Below, piece after piece: positions 46,910 to 58,960 of a stretch of 64,000 nt of DNA; the stretch's first letter is position 1, and every line of letters begins with the position of its first letter. The DNA comes from Marisa cornuarietis (Eukaryota > Mollusca > Gastropoda > Architaenioglossa > Ampullariidae), in contig SMMW01000623.1 of assembly GCA_004794655.1 (NCBI GenBank), positions 186,001-250,000 of the forward strand, in the 5' to 3' direction. A program made the position numbers and the translations under genes. The notes beneath the pieces were generated by a model. The model ran no database searches. It had not been told where the DNA came from and saw nothing but the letters and a program-made list of their open reading frames with translations.

Positions 46910-49320
46910 GATGTCACATTCGTGTCCCTGAGTTACCACAACACCGGTAAACGGTAAGCGTTGCTCACAAGACTCAGAAAGACAGCGATTGGTTGTTGCC
47001 ACCTTTCCCTTTGAAGGCAGCTGCCGCCGATGTTCTCTCACGACTCCGTCACGAACGTCACACACGCACTACGTTATTTGTTATTTTGTTCTCTGTGTTA
47101 ATAAATGCTACGTCACCACGTTTTTATTTGGTGCTTTGTGTTAGACTGCTACGTCACCACTTTAGTTGTTATTTTGTGCTTTGTGTTAGAATGTTACGGA
47201 CTGCTGATTTCTAACGGTTAGTCGTACTTGACAAAGTATATTTTAACCAAATTAACCTAGGTGAAATAAAAAACAAAACAAAAACAAAAACAACTAAACT
47301 TCACGTTCTGGCAGACGAGTCGGTGCAACCCCTGGCTGTAGCTTTAGGACACATTGGTCCACATACCAAAGACTGGATATAGAGACAGAAAATCTCTCTA
47401 ACGAGCTTTGACAAGTAGCCGCTACACAGAGGACAGGTAATGTCCACGTTTCCCTGCCATGCAGTGGGTCGTGTGCACCTCTTACTTTCCGTGTTCATCT
47501 GACAACCCAAACATCTCCTCAGGCAAAAAGAGGAAGCCTAAAACTGAGGGTCACTGGGTGCTTAGAAATTCCCTGTACCAGGGAGGCTGTGGTGGAAGAG
47601 CGGACTCACTCCTACCCGACAAGCTGCTGCACACGAGGATGAACCCAGGAGACAGGAGAGGACAATGGCCGAGTGTCCCCTCGCCAAGCATGGAGGTCTT
47701 GAAGTGAATGGAGCAGTGGAGCAAACACAAGACAAAGGCCGGCGGCAGGCTTACCTAGCGCTGCACACAAGACAGACCCAATGAATCAATAATGCTCTCA
47801 ATATTTTTCTCTCACACGTGCACACACTTCTACATAAGAAGCTGTATGCGAACGACGACTGGCCGTTCAGAGGAAGACAACGCTGGTCTAAAAATAGCCA
47901 GCTTCATTAAGACAGGAGAGCGTACTGTGACGTCAGGCGGCCGCCCATTAAGCTTCTGCACACGTCACTGGGGTCCGAGAGGAGCTGCAGACGGCGGGCG
48001 TTGGGCTTGAAGATCGTGTTTGCAAATGGCGGCCAATAAAGTGACGTCACAGATTCCGTTGGTGTCATCACCTGTAGACTGGACCACACGCCCACTCAGG
48101 TGGCGTCACGTGGTGCAGGCAAGGGCACGCGCTGTGACATGGCGCTATTCCCTGATGGACATTTTCAAAACAAGCGAGCAAACCTTGTCGGTAAACTGAA
48201 TTGCTTACAACATGTAAACGAGACACTCCGCCCAGAAAACGCTTTCCTACCAAAATTAGTAGACGATATTTAAAGAGGTTGTTATAGGTACGGGTGGATG
48301 TCACATGTATCCTCCTCATTCACCAGTCCCCATACCATGTCACCAGTCCCCTACCTTGTCACCAGAGCCCTACCTCGTCACCAGTATCCTCCTCCTCATA
48401 AACCAGTCCCCTACCTTGTCACCAGTCCCCTACCTTGTCACCATGTGGCGATATTCTTTTCTGAAATTTTTCAGCTTGTTGTGTAACGTTTCCCTTCGGT
48501 GCCGACATTTTGTAATAGTCATTGTTTAGTTTCACTTGTTGCTGTAAATATTCTATAATAATAATAATACCAAGTCGACGACACCTGCAATTTATGTTGG
48601 AGTGAGTTTGGTGTTCTTGTCAGACATCACCAAGATGACCGACTGCTTTGAAGTATTAATACTTTCATCGATTCTTCCTGTATCAGATTGTGATATACTG
48701 TTTTTTTTGATAATATTCCCCTATCGTATCTTATCGTATCGTATTGTAAATGTATAAGAAAGTAATTAATGGGTTATAGACTGCACTCTAATAATTTGGA
48801 TTACTTCACTCACGTGATTGATTCTGTCTGTCGGGTGTGGGCAAAATTTGTTAATGCTACCGTCTGCTTACTATTGTTTCCCACAAAGCACCACGAGGAA
48901 TATTTTAACAGAGAGTAAAAACAGAAACCAGACTCGTTAGCTTTCTCTCTGCCCACACAATCCGATGGCGAGCACTTGTCACGTGGAGTGAGTCTCGCAT
49001 GTTGCTGAGGACAGTTTGAGATGTCCTCACCACTTGGAGTGTCCCCACCATGTGTGCGCCTCCATTGCACGGCGTCCGTTCTCATGGCAACAGAAGAGAT
49101 GCAATCGGTATCTATCAGCTTGTGTGCACAGTTTCCAGATAAAATCACATCGGACAAAGCTGACTGATCCTTTCTTACAATTATCAGCAATTACAGACCA
49201 ACGCTTCTAGACGGCCTCCTCCTAAACAGGCTTGAAGACAGAGGAAGTCTCGACACTCATAAATATTTTAAAAAATCATGCACTGATAATTGACTCTAGA
49301 TGCAGGGGACATGTACAGAG
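46910..49320. other. Non-repetitive island between large arrays
   Basis: Contains GC-rich stretches with TGACGTCA palindromes at about 47,929-47,936 and 48,041-48,048, a short CCAGTCCCCTACCTTGTCA repeat at 48,320-48,440 and an ATCGTATCTT microsatellite near 48,722-48,745. Apart from one possible exon at 47,907-48,071, I recognise no gene. Confidence 0.5.
47907..48071 (-). CDS. Possible single exon of an unknown gene
   Basis: On the minus strand an acceptor-like CTACAG (48,077-48,072) is followed in frame by MTPTESVTSLYWPPFANTIF and then KPNARRLQLLSDPSDVC, reading to a TAA. Composition is protein-like and GC content higher than the surroundings. No family is recognised, no partner exon was found and the donor is unclear. 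It could be chance. Confidence 0.2.
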   Translation of the reverse strand: MMTPTESVTSLYWPPFANTIFKPNARRLQLLSDPSDVCRSLMGGRLTSQYALLS

Positions 49321-49324
49321 TACA

Positions 49325-49560
49325 TGATGTTCTACGACTGTACTTGTAGAACTTTAGCTCCACATGATGGTGCTCCTTGTATTTGTTGAACTTTAGCTCC
49401 ACATGATGGTCCTCCTTGTATATGTAGAACTTAGGCTCCATATAATGGTCCTCGGCTGCACTTGCAGAATTTTAGCTCCACATGATAGTCTATGGCTGTA
49501 TTTGTAGAACTTAGGCTCCATATAATGGTCCTCCACTGTACTTGAAGAACTGTAAGAAAG
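49325..49560. repeat. About 41-bp imperfect tandem repeat
   Basis: Five to six diverged copies containing TGTAGAACTTTAGCTCCACA and TGATGGTCCTCC. No gene is associated. Confidence 0.8.
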
Positions 49561-50640
49561 ACAACTTGCACATTTCTATCCCTCCGCCCCCATCCTTCTG
49601 AGACGTGCATGTGCGTATTTTAGTGAGTTAGGGGGGACAACTACTGGCACCTGCCATCACCCCCACCTCCAGGGTGCACCTGTGTGACTGCCATAACAGC
49701 GTATATAGAGGTAACAGCGCGAGGCAGAGCCCCCTGGCCGGACACGTCACGTGGTCAATATCCAATCAGCACGGCTCTGCCCGGGTGCTCGTGTCTGCCC
49801 TCCCTGAGTTCTGTCCTTTGTCTCTTGCAGAAATAGTTTCCCACTTATTTCTCGAGTTGCGGAGAGTTTCGGGATGATTTACGGAACATCTGCATACATT
49901 AATATTTATACATGTGCCTGAGGTCTTCTCGTGCTGACAGAGACAGAAACAGTCCGAGAGCAGCAGCAACATCCTCACCTCCCTCTCCTCCCCCCTGCGC
50001 ACTCTCCACATACTTCGCGAAAAAGCGAAAGTTGGGGTGAGAAATCAACCAACGTGACTGGCTGGGCAATCTTCTCTCCAGAATAATCACAGTCCTGCTT
50101 CACTGTCGTCTGTATCCTCTCCATCTGGGACCGGTATCAGGAGGGACCAGTAAGTCGACAGCACGCTCTATTGATGGCACTGGGGCTGGTTTCACGAGGG
50201 CCCAGTAAGTGGACTGTACCGTCCCCTGATGGCAGAAATCACGGTGGGTGTTGGTTTTAATGAGCGTTTGTCTCATGTCTTTCAGTCCACAGTAGCCAAT
50301 GGACAGAACAGTTTGTCGGCGCATATAGTAGATAAAGTCGCACAACCTTTACTAGAATCTTATTTGCGCACTGTGGTGGTTATATTGAAGAATTGTGAGC
50401 TGAAGTTAAGCCAACTATGAGAAACATTTTTGCCAGCTGATGGCAAAGGGACATTTGTGGAGAAGGCGAAGGTAGACTGCTGTTCAACTGACTGCTGCAC
50501 TAACACAAACTATGATGTCCATTTGTAATGCACAGGTATCCATTCGGAAGAATGCTCATTGCACAGCAAAAACAAAATAAATAAAAAAATAAGAAAAAAA
50601 TAAAGTAAATACATAGATAAACACCAGGAAAGTAAATAAT
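49560..50640. other. Non-repetitive DNA, no gene recognised
   Basis: Short frames on both strands have no known motif. AT-rich from 50,560 onward, where a LINE 3' UTR probably lies. Confidence 0.45.
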
Positions 50641-50760
50641 AAAGACACAAGTGTTGCTTGGTTGTTTAAGTCCGTCTTAAGTAAACAGATGGGTCTTCAG
50701 TCTTTTTCGAAAAGTGGTTGGCGACAGACATGTGTGGAAGACGATCTTTATCGGGACAAA
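50560..50760 (-). mobile_element. LINE 3' fragment (C-terminal tail)
   Basis: The minus strand reads SPTTFRKRLKTHLFT then TAA, matching the conserved C-terminal tail of CR1/Jockey-like polyproteins (compare ESFKSALKTHLF in LINE A). An AT-rich 3' region follows. Confidence 0.55.
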
Positions 50761-51510
50761 CACGTGACACACTACATCACTGTAGAGAGATACTTATACA
50801 AACACGTGACACATTACATCATTGAAGAGAGATACTGATACAAATACATGACACTGCATCTTTGTAGAGAGATCCTTATACAAACACGTGACACACTACA
50901 TCTTTGTAGATAAATCCTTATACAGACAAATACGTGACACTACATCTTTGTAGAGAGATACTTATGCAAATACATGACACTGCATCTTTGTAGAGAGATC
51001 CTTATACAAACACGTGACACACTACATCTTTGTAGATAAATCCTTATACAGACAAATACGTGACACTACATCTTTGTAGAGAGATCCACATACAGATAAA
51101 CCCACCACACATTGCATCTTTGTAGAGAGATCCGTATACAAAACACGTGACACACTACATCTTTGTAGAGAGATCCGTATACAAACACGTGACACACTGC
51201 ATCTTTGTAGAGAGATCCTTATACAAACACGTGACACGTTTATCTTTGTAGATAAAAACTTATAAAGACAATTACGTGACACTACATCTTTGTAGAGAGA
51301 TCCACATACAGATAAACCCACAACACATTGCATCTTTGTAGAGAGATCCTATAAACCCATGACACACTGCATCTTTGTAGAGAGATCCGTATACAAACGC
51401 GTGACACATTGCATCTTTGTAAAGAGATCCTTAAACAAATACGTGACACATTGCATCTTTGTAGAGAGATCCTTACACAGACAAACACATGACAGGTCTG
51501 TAAATAAAAT
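50755..51510. repeat. About 42-bp tandem repeat, diverged
   Basis: Unit: GATCCTTATACAAACACGTG followed by ACACACTACATCTTTGTAGAGA. Copies vary in length. Looser relatives with CTCGTGACATG continue to about 51,740. Each unit carries CACGTGAC or a decayed form. Confidence 0.88.
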
Positions 51511-52214
51511 AGCCCACGACATCACATCTTTCTATAGTCATGCTCCTCACAAACAGTTCGTAGTCTAGGCAAACTCGTGACATGACTGTGACATTCTACT
51601 TTGTGTAGGCAAACTTGTGACATGAACATCTCTGTGTGGAACATTCGTGACACGTATCGTTGCTCGGCGATGCTTGTGACAGGGACTGCCGACAAGCTCG
51701 TGACATGGAAATGGTTGTAGACACAAACTCGTGACATGCAGATCGATAGGGAGACAAATCCGTGCGTGTGAACCAGCAGTTCTCTCCCCTGATGGACGGA
51801 AGGTTTGCGGAGGGAAGGGCGAGGAGAGGGGTGCGGGGGAGGGGGGAGGGGGAGGTCAGATTAGTAGAGAAAACCTGTCGCTCACAGCGGCTCTCACGAA
51901 GGAGGAAACAATACTTTGCACGAGCGCCGCTCGCAGCGCCCTCTATTGCGTGATCTCCCCTCTCTTCAGCGTCACGTTATTCTGGGTGATTCCCATAGCT
52001 GATGGGGGCGCTGTGTGCGTGTGTGTGAGGGACAGAGCGAGAGAAGGAGTGAGAGCTTGTATACCTGAGGTGGTTCAGCAGCAATGAAATAAAATGAAGG
52101 AATGCACGTGCTTCAAATTTGCTTTTAACTCCAAGATGCATGATTCCAGACAATTACAGGGCACGAAGCGTGTCAGCGAATACTTGCATCTGTGTTCACA
52201 AGGGAACACTGAGG

Positions 52215-52288
<74 letters not shown>
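52215..52288. repeat. (AC)n microsatellite
   Basis: About 37 CA dinucleotides; the flanks (51.77-52.6 kb) hold no recognised gene. Confidence 0.95.
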
Positions 52289-52290
<2 letters not shown>

Positions 52291-52617
52291 AGGTGGTGCA
52301 AGGAGGAAGTGGCATGAAAGAACAAGGTTTGATGGCGCCTGGCTGTGGCGAGCTCACTGTAGTGATGTGGTCTTCTGTGGGTCTCTCCTGGATGTTACCA
52401 CAGATGACGTAGGATGTAAACCTGGCATTGATGGTGAACTACTACAACAACTAGGTTGTACGACTTTAGTAATACAACATTTACAATGGACCTCGTGCAC
52501 AGCTCTTTCGGCTTTCCAAAACGAGGCTTAGTGGGCCTCATGGTCACGGAAGACTGCATGAGAGAGAAACTCGAATTGCACAGGCACTGCCGTGTCCTGC
52601 TCGCTACAAAGGTTGAT

Positions 52618-52850
52618 AGGTATCATATGATAGGTATGATAGGTATCATATGATACGATAGGTATCATATGATAGGTATGATATGATAGGTACGATAGCT
52701 ATGATATGATAGCTATGAAATGAAAGGTATGATATGATAGGTATGATAGGTATGATATAATAGCTATGTTATGATAGGTATATGATAGCTATGATATGAT
52801 AGGTATGATATGGCAGGTATGATAGCTATGATATGATAGGTATGATATGG
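52618..52850. repeat. GATATGATAGGTAT-type short tandem repeat
   Basis: Variable repetition of ATGATAGGTATGAT and TGATAGCTATGATA words, about 14 bp, with irregular order. Confidence 0.9.
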
Positions 52851-52859
52851 GAGCCAGGC

Positions 52860-53640
52860 TGTCGTTTCTTCCTTTGAACGTGATAAAAACTTCGTAACCT
52901 TGAAATGTGAAAGTTTGGGGGAGACCAAGAGAAGGCTTTCAATGTTGACGTTCAATGTATGAAAGACATGTTTTACTTTGGAAAACTGTTTCAGCTTATC
53001 AGTTAAAAATAACTAAATCCATATCGTCACTATTTATATCCGCGCACGGATATTCCCCAGCCTGTACCTTGTTGATGCTTGATTGGAAGCATGTCGGCAG
53101 CCAGATGAAGTCGATCTGATTATGGGTCGAATCATCTGGAGAATGCTAGCTCGCCAGCCTTGAACCTTTGTCAGAGTGAAGGGTATTGGCGAGGGTTAGC
53201 CTTTGGCTTTGAGCGAGCTCTAGAAGCCTCAGACCCCTGTCTTGTCACCAAGGTCTAAGTAGCAGCCTAGTGTAGATAATCGTCAGGATCTCCACACTGA
53301 GTTGCCCGATCACAGCGAGGATGTCGTTGTTAGGAACAACCTTTACTGCCCACAGGTTTTCTTTACCGATCTGTTGTTGACTCCTTTCCCGGTGTCATTT
53401 ACAGATATGCTGTCATCCCTCCAAGTGGCGTTGACACACACAAGATTGAGCAACAACATGTCTGTGATGCTCGAGACTCAGCAGTTACCCTGACAGAAAC
53501 ACTGGAGTGGAGACCATCAGGGCGCCGCCGCTCGTCACAATCGCCTCGTGTAAAGTCATGATGTAGACGTGTACCAACAACGATAAATATACTGGCTCCC
53601 ACGTGGCCCAGCTTAAAAAGGTCGGCGCTCCCTGCCCAGG
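52860..53640. other. Non-coding DNA, possibly LINE B 5' region
   Basis: No gene recognised. Its position directly upstream of the LINE B endonuclease frame makes a 5' UTR of that element plausible for the right-hand part, but no internal promoter motif was identified. Confidence 0.35.
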
Positions 53641-54500
53641 CCAGTGGAAAAAACCCCTACCACAAAGAGAAAGAGACGGAGACCCTACGATAGAAGGACC
53701 AACCAGAAGCCAAAGGGTAGCAACGCCCCCAGTCAGGTAAACCAGGTAAGTGCTCTTAAGCTTTGTAAAGAAGGTGTCTGCATAGGAACATGGAACGTCC
53801 GTACGCTCCACAAGTGTGGCAAAGTGCACGAGCTCTGTCGAGAGATAGAGCGATACAACTGGGATGTCGTGGGGCTGACAGAAATGCGCTGGACGGGGTC
53901 AGGAGAGACGGTGACGCCCGGTGGCTATAGGCTGTTCTACAATGGCGAGAAGACCAAGCACGAGCTTGGGGTAGGATTCCTCGTCCACGAAGGAATAGCG
54001 GGGGCAGTGCTCAGTTGGTCACCGATCTCGAGCAGGCTCACGTCCATCCGTATAGCTATCAAGTCGCAACACTTAGCGATCATACAGCTGCATGCACCGA
54101 CCACTGTTCACAAGGACAGCGAGGTGGAAGAGTTCAGGTGGAGAAGGTGGTTCCTGGGGGCTCAAGGAAAGATCTCATCGCATATTTTACGCGATTGGAA
54201 CGCTAAGCTTGGCCAGCACTGTGGGTCGTTTATGTCTCGGCGAGACCAACGACAGAGGATTCCCTCTTCTTGAAGTTTCCCAGTCCTTTGGTTTCACTAT
54301 CGCCAACACTTTGTTCCGTCACGAACACTGTGTTCCGTGTCGAGACAAGTCACGTGGCTCTCACCGTCAGAAATGGTGAAGAACCAATTCGTCTTTCGTT
54401 TTGCTGCCCCGTCGCTTGAAGCATCCTCCAAGCTGGAAGACGAGCGTTGCCATGTGCAGATAGAGGGAGCGATCACAAACTCGTACTCACTGCCCTGCGA
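53640..54500 (+). mobile_element. LINE family B, endonuclease part (interrupted copy)
   Basis: The frame at 53,644-54,273 encodes an APE-type endonuclease that nicks target DNA for LINE integration: GTWNVRTLHKCGKVHELCRE, WDVVGLTEMRWTGSGE, then the region around GVGFLVHEG and a frameshifted remainder (DWNAKLG, NDRGFPLLE). Frameshifts and stops after 54,170 make it inactive. Its reverse transcriptase continues at 56.76 kb after nested insertions. Confidence 0.85.
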
Positions 54501-54544
54501 TTGAACCTTTAAAAACTTAAAAAAATAAAAATACCCTCAGAAGA

Positions 54545-54611
54545 TTAGTTTGATTCATACAGATATTCCCAAGCATGGTGAACTAGATGAAATGATAAAA
54601 TGTGTGTGTGT

Positions 54612-54650
<39 letters not shown>

Positions 54651-54727
54651 AGTGACAGAGATTGTATATTGGGATGGATGGGAGTGCACTAATATGTACA
54701 GTACACATAGGAGATGAGGAATAGTAC
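54545..54727 (+). repeat. (TG)n and flanking sequence inside LINE B
   Basis: (TG)n at about 54,599-54,650 and a GAGAGTGACAGAGATTGTAT stretch. Together with 56,116-56,410 this may be a second retroelement into which LINE C inserted; that order is inferred. Confidence 0.4.
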
Positions 54728-56115
54728 GAACGAACGAATTCTTTATTGACCAAACCTTTTGGTTTGTTTCAAGGGGGAAATTACAGAAAATAGAACAGCA
54801 TCAATATTCCTAATAGCATTATCTATGCATATTAACATTTCTTTATGTTTTTTACAATGTGCTCATTTCATTTCTGTGTTTGAATACTTGGTACAAGTAT
54901 ATTGAGATTTGTTTCATAGTAGTTTCCGAATTATCTATAAAGACTTGCGTGATTCCGTCTCTGCCCTGTTTATATGGTGTTGTATATTTTAAAACATCAA
55001 CTTTCATTCTATAGCTGTCATAGGCAGGGCAGTCAAACAACACGTGCACTTCATCTTCAATCTCATGCTTGCATCGGGGGCAGTTTAACTGACTGGGGGA
55101 TACATCACTTTTATAGCGATATCGATGTACATTGATGGGTGATATTCCGAATCTAAACTTAATATATGTTTCTCTGAAACAGCGTATTCTCAGTATATTT
55201 AAATATCTCTCAGGTTGTACGTAGCTCTTAAAACTAGAATACAGCTCAAGTCTTTCACTAGTGCATATATCATTGTGCCATTCTTGTTGGAAACAGTCTA
55301 TAAGTCTTTGTCTATAGGTTCTTAAGAACATGTTTTTGTTGCCAACACCTTGCTGAAGCCAAACAAATCCAAAGCCATTGATACAGAGAAGTTCTTTTAT
55401 AAAGAAATCCCAAGTACGTTTACCGTTTTCTTGTAAATAATATAGCATATTATATGCTTTTCTGGGGAGTCTAGTGTCGTTCATATGAATGAGTCGAAGC
55501 CAGTATTTAATACATCTAATTTTTGTAGTCACCACTATTGGATAACGCCCTAGGTCACCATAGATCATTTTGTTTGGTGTTTGAAAACCTTCATTTAGGA
55601 AGCGTTTGCAGCTGAACATTTGTACCTTCTCAACGGTCTCATATCTTTGAAAACCCCAAATTTCCGACCCGTAGGTAAGTATCGGTACAATCTGGGAATC
55701 GAGTATCTTAAAAAATACGCTTCTTGGTATGTCTCCAAGTTTCCATAAACATTTTAATAGCTGGCAGGATCTGATTTTGGCCTAAGCTGCAAGATCATCG
55801 ACAGCTATGGAGAAGGAGAGCTTAGTTGTGAAACAGAGACCTAGATACGTATACATGTTAACAACCTCTATCCTTTCTGTGCCATAATACCAACATTCCT
55901 TTGATGCTAGACATCCGCCTTTCCTAAACACGATGACTTTGGTTTTTCCGAGGTTCACATTCATTCCAAAACCATCAGCATAATTTTTTAAAATATCAAG
56001 CTGCTTTTGGAGGCCAGCAACAGAATATGATGCCAATACAACATTATCCGCAAAGAGCAGTAGGAGTATCTGTATTATATCTGGGACTAGTTGGATGCCA
56101 TGAACACTGTAATGT
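54727..56115 (-). mobile_element. LINE family C, 5'-truncated copy nested in LINE B
   Basis: The minus strand holds the RT palm end and the C-terminal region of a different LINE: LLLFADNVVLASYSVAGLQK, GMNVNLGKTKVIVFRKGG, then (after one in-frame TAG at about 55,783) IVPILTYGSEIWGFQRYE and a C-terminal zinc knuckle, CPRCKHEIEDEVHVLFDCPA. The catalytic FADD box reads FADN, so the copy is dead. The 3' end at the left has AATAAAGAATTCGTTCGTTC, a TTCG-type tail. Confidence 0.85.
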
Positions 56116-56410
56116 TTGTGAAAGAGAGTGAGAGAGAGCAATAGCGTGCTTATCCTTTGTTTACATGTGTTCATATGCATTTTCTCGACTACATATGCAA
56201 GTATGCATGAAGAGGATGGAAGAAGGAAAGAATTAATCGATGATACAAAGTTTATTAGATGTCATAAACCAACCAATGAGTGTATGTGAATGAGAGATCC
56301 TATATATAATGCTAGGAATGTGTGTGAATATGTAAGGATATATTTCTAATTTTTTAAAACCCATTAGAGGGTGACAAAATAAAGAATCTTGAATCTTGAA
56401 AAAGCGACGG
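56116..56410 (+). mobile_element. Probable LINE 3' UTR with (ATCTTGA)n end
   Basis: AT-rich segment ending AATAAAGAATCTTGAATCTT then GAA, a tandem-repeat tail as found on some LINEs. No coding part was recognised. It lies between LINE C and the resumed LINE B. Confidence 0.45.
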
Positions 56411-56411
56411 G

Positions 56412-56687
56412 CTAAAAATACTCGCATCTGGTGGAATCTACAACACCTCCTGGAGTAGCGGTGCCTTTAGGGTTGAAGTAGATGTGGACATCCTCTCGGG
56501 GAACAGAGGTTCTCACTTCCTCAGCAGACAAAGTGCTGGAGAGGAAAAAGTCTACGAAACCCCCATGGATCACAAAAAAGGTTTTTGCATCTTTGTGAAC
56601 TCTCAAAGAAACTGAGACTTCAAAGACATGAGAGCTCGAAGGCAGAAAACTCTTACAGGAAACTACACGAAAAGTGAGGAAGAACAT
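56412..56687 (-). CDS. Unrecognised 91-codon open frame
   Basis: The minus-strand frame has protein-like composition (KTFFVIHGGFVDFF, VPREDVHIYFNPKG) but no family I recognise and no splice context. It lies between retroelement pieces and may be part of one of them, or chance. Confidence 0.15.
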   Translation of the reverse strand: MFFLTFRVVSCKSFLPSSSHVFEVSVSLRVHKDAKTFFVIHGGFVDFFLSSTLSAEEVRTSVPREDVHIYFNPKGTATPGGVVDSTRCEYF

Positions 56688-56754
56688 CAGTGCAGCCAGA
56701 AATCGACGACAGTGTAAAGTGGGACGATAACAGGAAAGTCTCCAGCCTCTTACA

Positions 56755-58385
56755 AATCCTGACTAATGATAACTGCGTGCAAACACTGCAAAGATCGAGG
56801 ACAAGCAGGGCCGCCTTCTGAAGGATGAGAAGGAAATCATCGAACGCTGGACGGAGTATTGCGATGAGCTGTACAATGAGCTCTTAGAAACGGACTGCAG
56901 GCTCCTAGAAGAGGTAGAGCCATCACAGGACAACCCGAAGGGTTTGCAGGTCCTACGAGGGGAAGTTGATACAGCGATACGGGGCATGAGAGCAGGGAAG
57001 GCTGCTGGTATTCATGATGTCCCAGCGGATCTTATCAATGGTGGGGGTGAGGAATTGGCGGAGGTGCTAACGAGCCTGTGTCGAAAAATCTGGACAACCA
57101 AGAGATGGCCACGGGAGTGGCTGCAGTCGTTAATGGTACCTTTGCCGAAGACAGGTAACACTCAGCAGTGCCAGAATCATCGGACGATCAGTCTCATTTG
57201 TCATGCGAGCAAGATGATATGAAGGTGCTTCAACGCCGTCCACAGCAGCGGCGGAGAGCAGACTAGCTGAAGAGCAGGCGGGATTTCGGGCTGGCCGCTG
57301 CACAACAGAAGACATCTTCAGCTGCAGAGTTCTTATCGAGAAGCACCTTCGCCACGGTAAAGCTCTTTACCATCACTCTGTCAAATTCAAAAAGGCGTTC
57401 GATTAAGTCTGTCTCGCGGGGTTGTGGAAGGTACTGCGATCACTCAATGTGGAAGAAGGGCTGATCCAAACCATCATACTCTCTATGGTGGCTCTAGAAG
57501 TTTCGTCCTGTTCAACAACCGAGTTTCCCCAAGTAGATGCCCGCCAAAACTGTCCTCTCTCCCCCTTGCTGTTTAACATCTTTCTGGAAAAGATCATGCA
57601 AAATACGTTAGAAAACCACACAACCTCCGTCTCGATCGTAGGAAGAGCACTAAGTAACCTCCACTTTGCTGACGACATCGATATCATGGCCGACAACAGC
57701 GAGTAACAAACTGGCCGCATGCTGGAAGACATACGGGGTGGAAATCAGCAAGGAGAAGAGCAAGGTAAAGGCAATCACCTTCGGCCCCGGAAGTCCATGT
57801 CCGGTTGAACGGCGAACAACTGGAGGAGGTTCAGTCCTTCAAATACCTCGGCACGACCATCCCCAGCGAGGGTGACAGTGCGGGGGATGTTCGTCAACGG
57901 ATCATCGCCGCCACAGCAGCAATGACGAGACTTCACAAAATCTGGAACAGCAAGCAGGTCTCGTTTGCTACCAAATTCAGGCTACAAGTCTCTGGTTGTA
58001 CCGGTCTTGCTGTACGAGTCTTGGACGCTGCTCACAGATTAGGAACGGAAAATAGCAGTGTTAGAGAGGAAATGCTATAGGAGGTTGCTTTGTATCTCCT
58101 ATAGACAGGAAAAGACGAGCGAATAAGTATGTCACGTGGTTCGCAGTCTGGTTGGTCCCAAGGTACTCCTCCTCACAATCGTAAAACGACAAAAACTCAG
58201 GTGGTTTGGGCATGTCGTTAGGCACGGTGGAATACCGAAGACAGTGCTGCAGAGTACAGTACAAGGAAAAAGACGAGTAGGAAAACAACAGAAACTCTGG
58301 GCCGATAATGTGAGAGTGGACAGGATGTTCATTGGGTGTGTTGATGGTTGGCGATCGATCGTGGTTAGTGGCATGGTTTCGTGAA
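56755..58385 (+). mobile_element. LINE family B, reverse transcriptase part (dead copy)
   Basis: RT motifs occur in order but in shifting frames: GRLLKDEKEIIERWTEYCDE, IRGMRAGKAAGIHDVPADLI, PREWLQSLMVPLPKTGN, EEQAGFRAGRC, FKKAFD followed at once by TAA (about 57,402), SPLLFNIFLEKIMQ, LHFADDIDIMADNS (catalytic FADD intact), LEEVQSFKYLGTTIPSEGD and KRQKLRWFGHVVRHGG. At least three frameshifts and several stops show it is inactive. It belongs with the endonuclease at 53.64-54.50 kb. Confidence 0.88.
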
Positions 58386-58399
58386 AAGGCGACTAATGC

Positions 58400-58960
58400 A
58401 TCAAAATGGCTCGACTACGACGGGGAGGAGTGGCACCTAGGCCCTCCAAACTGCCTGCATCTATGAACCTCGTCTCGGTCCGGTCAGGATGCTCGGGACT
58501 GAGCAGTTACAGGTCTGTGATGCTCATTGCTCTTGTGGAGGAGGTGGAGTCCTGTAAGTGCCAGGGCCTGACCCTTTCCAAGGTGGCTGTGTGGCGGCAG
58601 TTTGTCTCAGGACAGCAGCGACAGCGACAATGGCCAGGACCAACAAAGTTTGTGACAGCAGAAACATCACCGTGTGCACCACACTCAGGCTCTACAAGTC
58701 GCTGGTTGTCCCAGTCACGCTGTGCGGTCACCAGACATGGACCCTGCTCACTGAATCAGAGGGACCAATCCAAGAGTTCGAGATGAAATGTTTTAGGAGA
58801 CTTCTCCTGATCTCCTACAGAGAAAACAAGACGAGTGGCTTTGTCCTCATTTTAGTCACCTGCTTAGAGGCTCCCAAGGAGTGTCTGCTCACCACCGGCA
58901 AGCATCAGAAAGTGAAAGGGTTTGGTCATGTCCAGCAACCGGTATACAGGTCAGTGCCAG
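58400..58960 (+). mobile_element. Second LINE B-type fragment (RT C-terminal region)
   Basis: TLRLYKSLVVPVTLCGHQTW followed by TLLTESEGPIQEFEMKCFRR matches the region after the RT palm of the same type of element. Since the first copy already covers this region, it is an independent fragment, or a tandem one with internal rearrangement. Confidence 0.65.
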
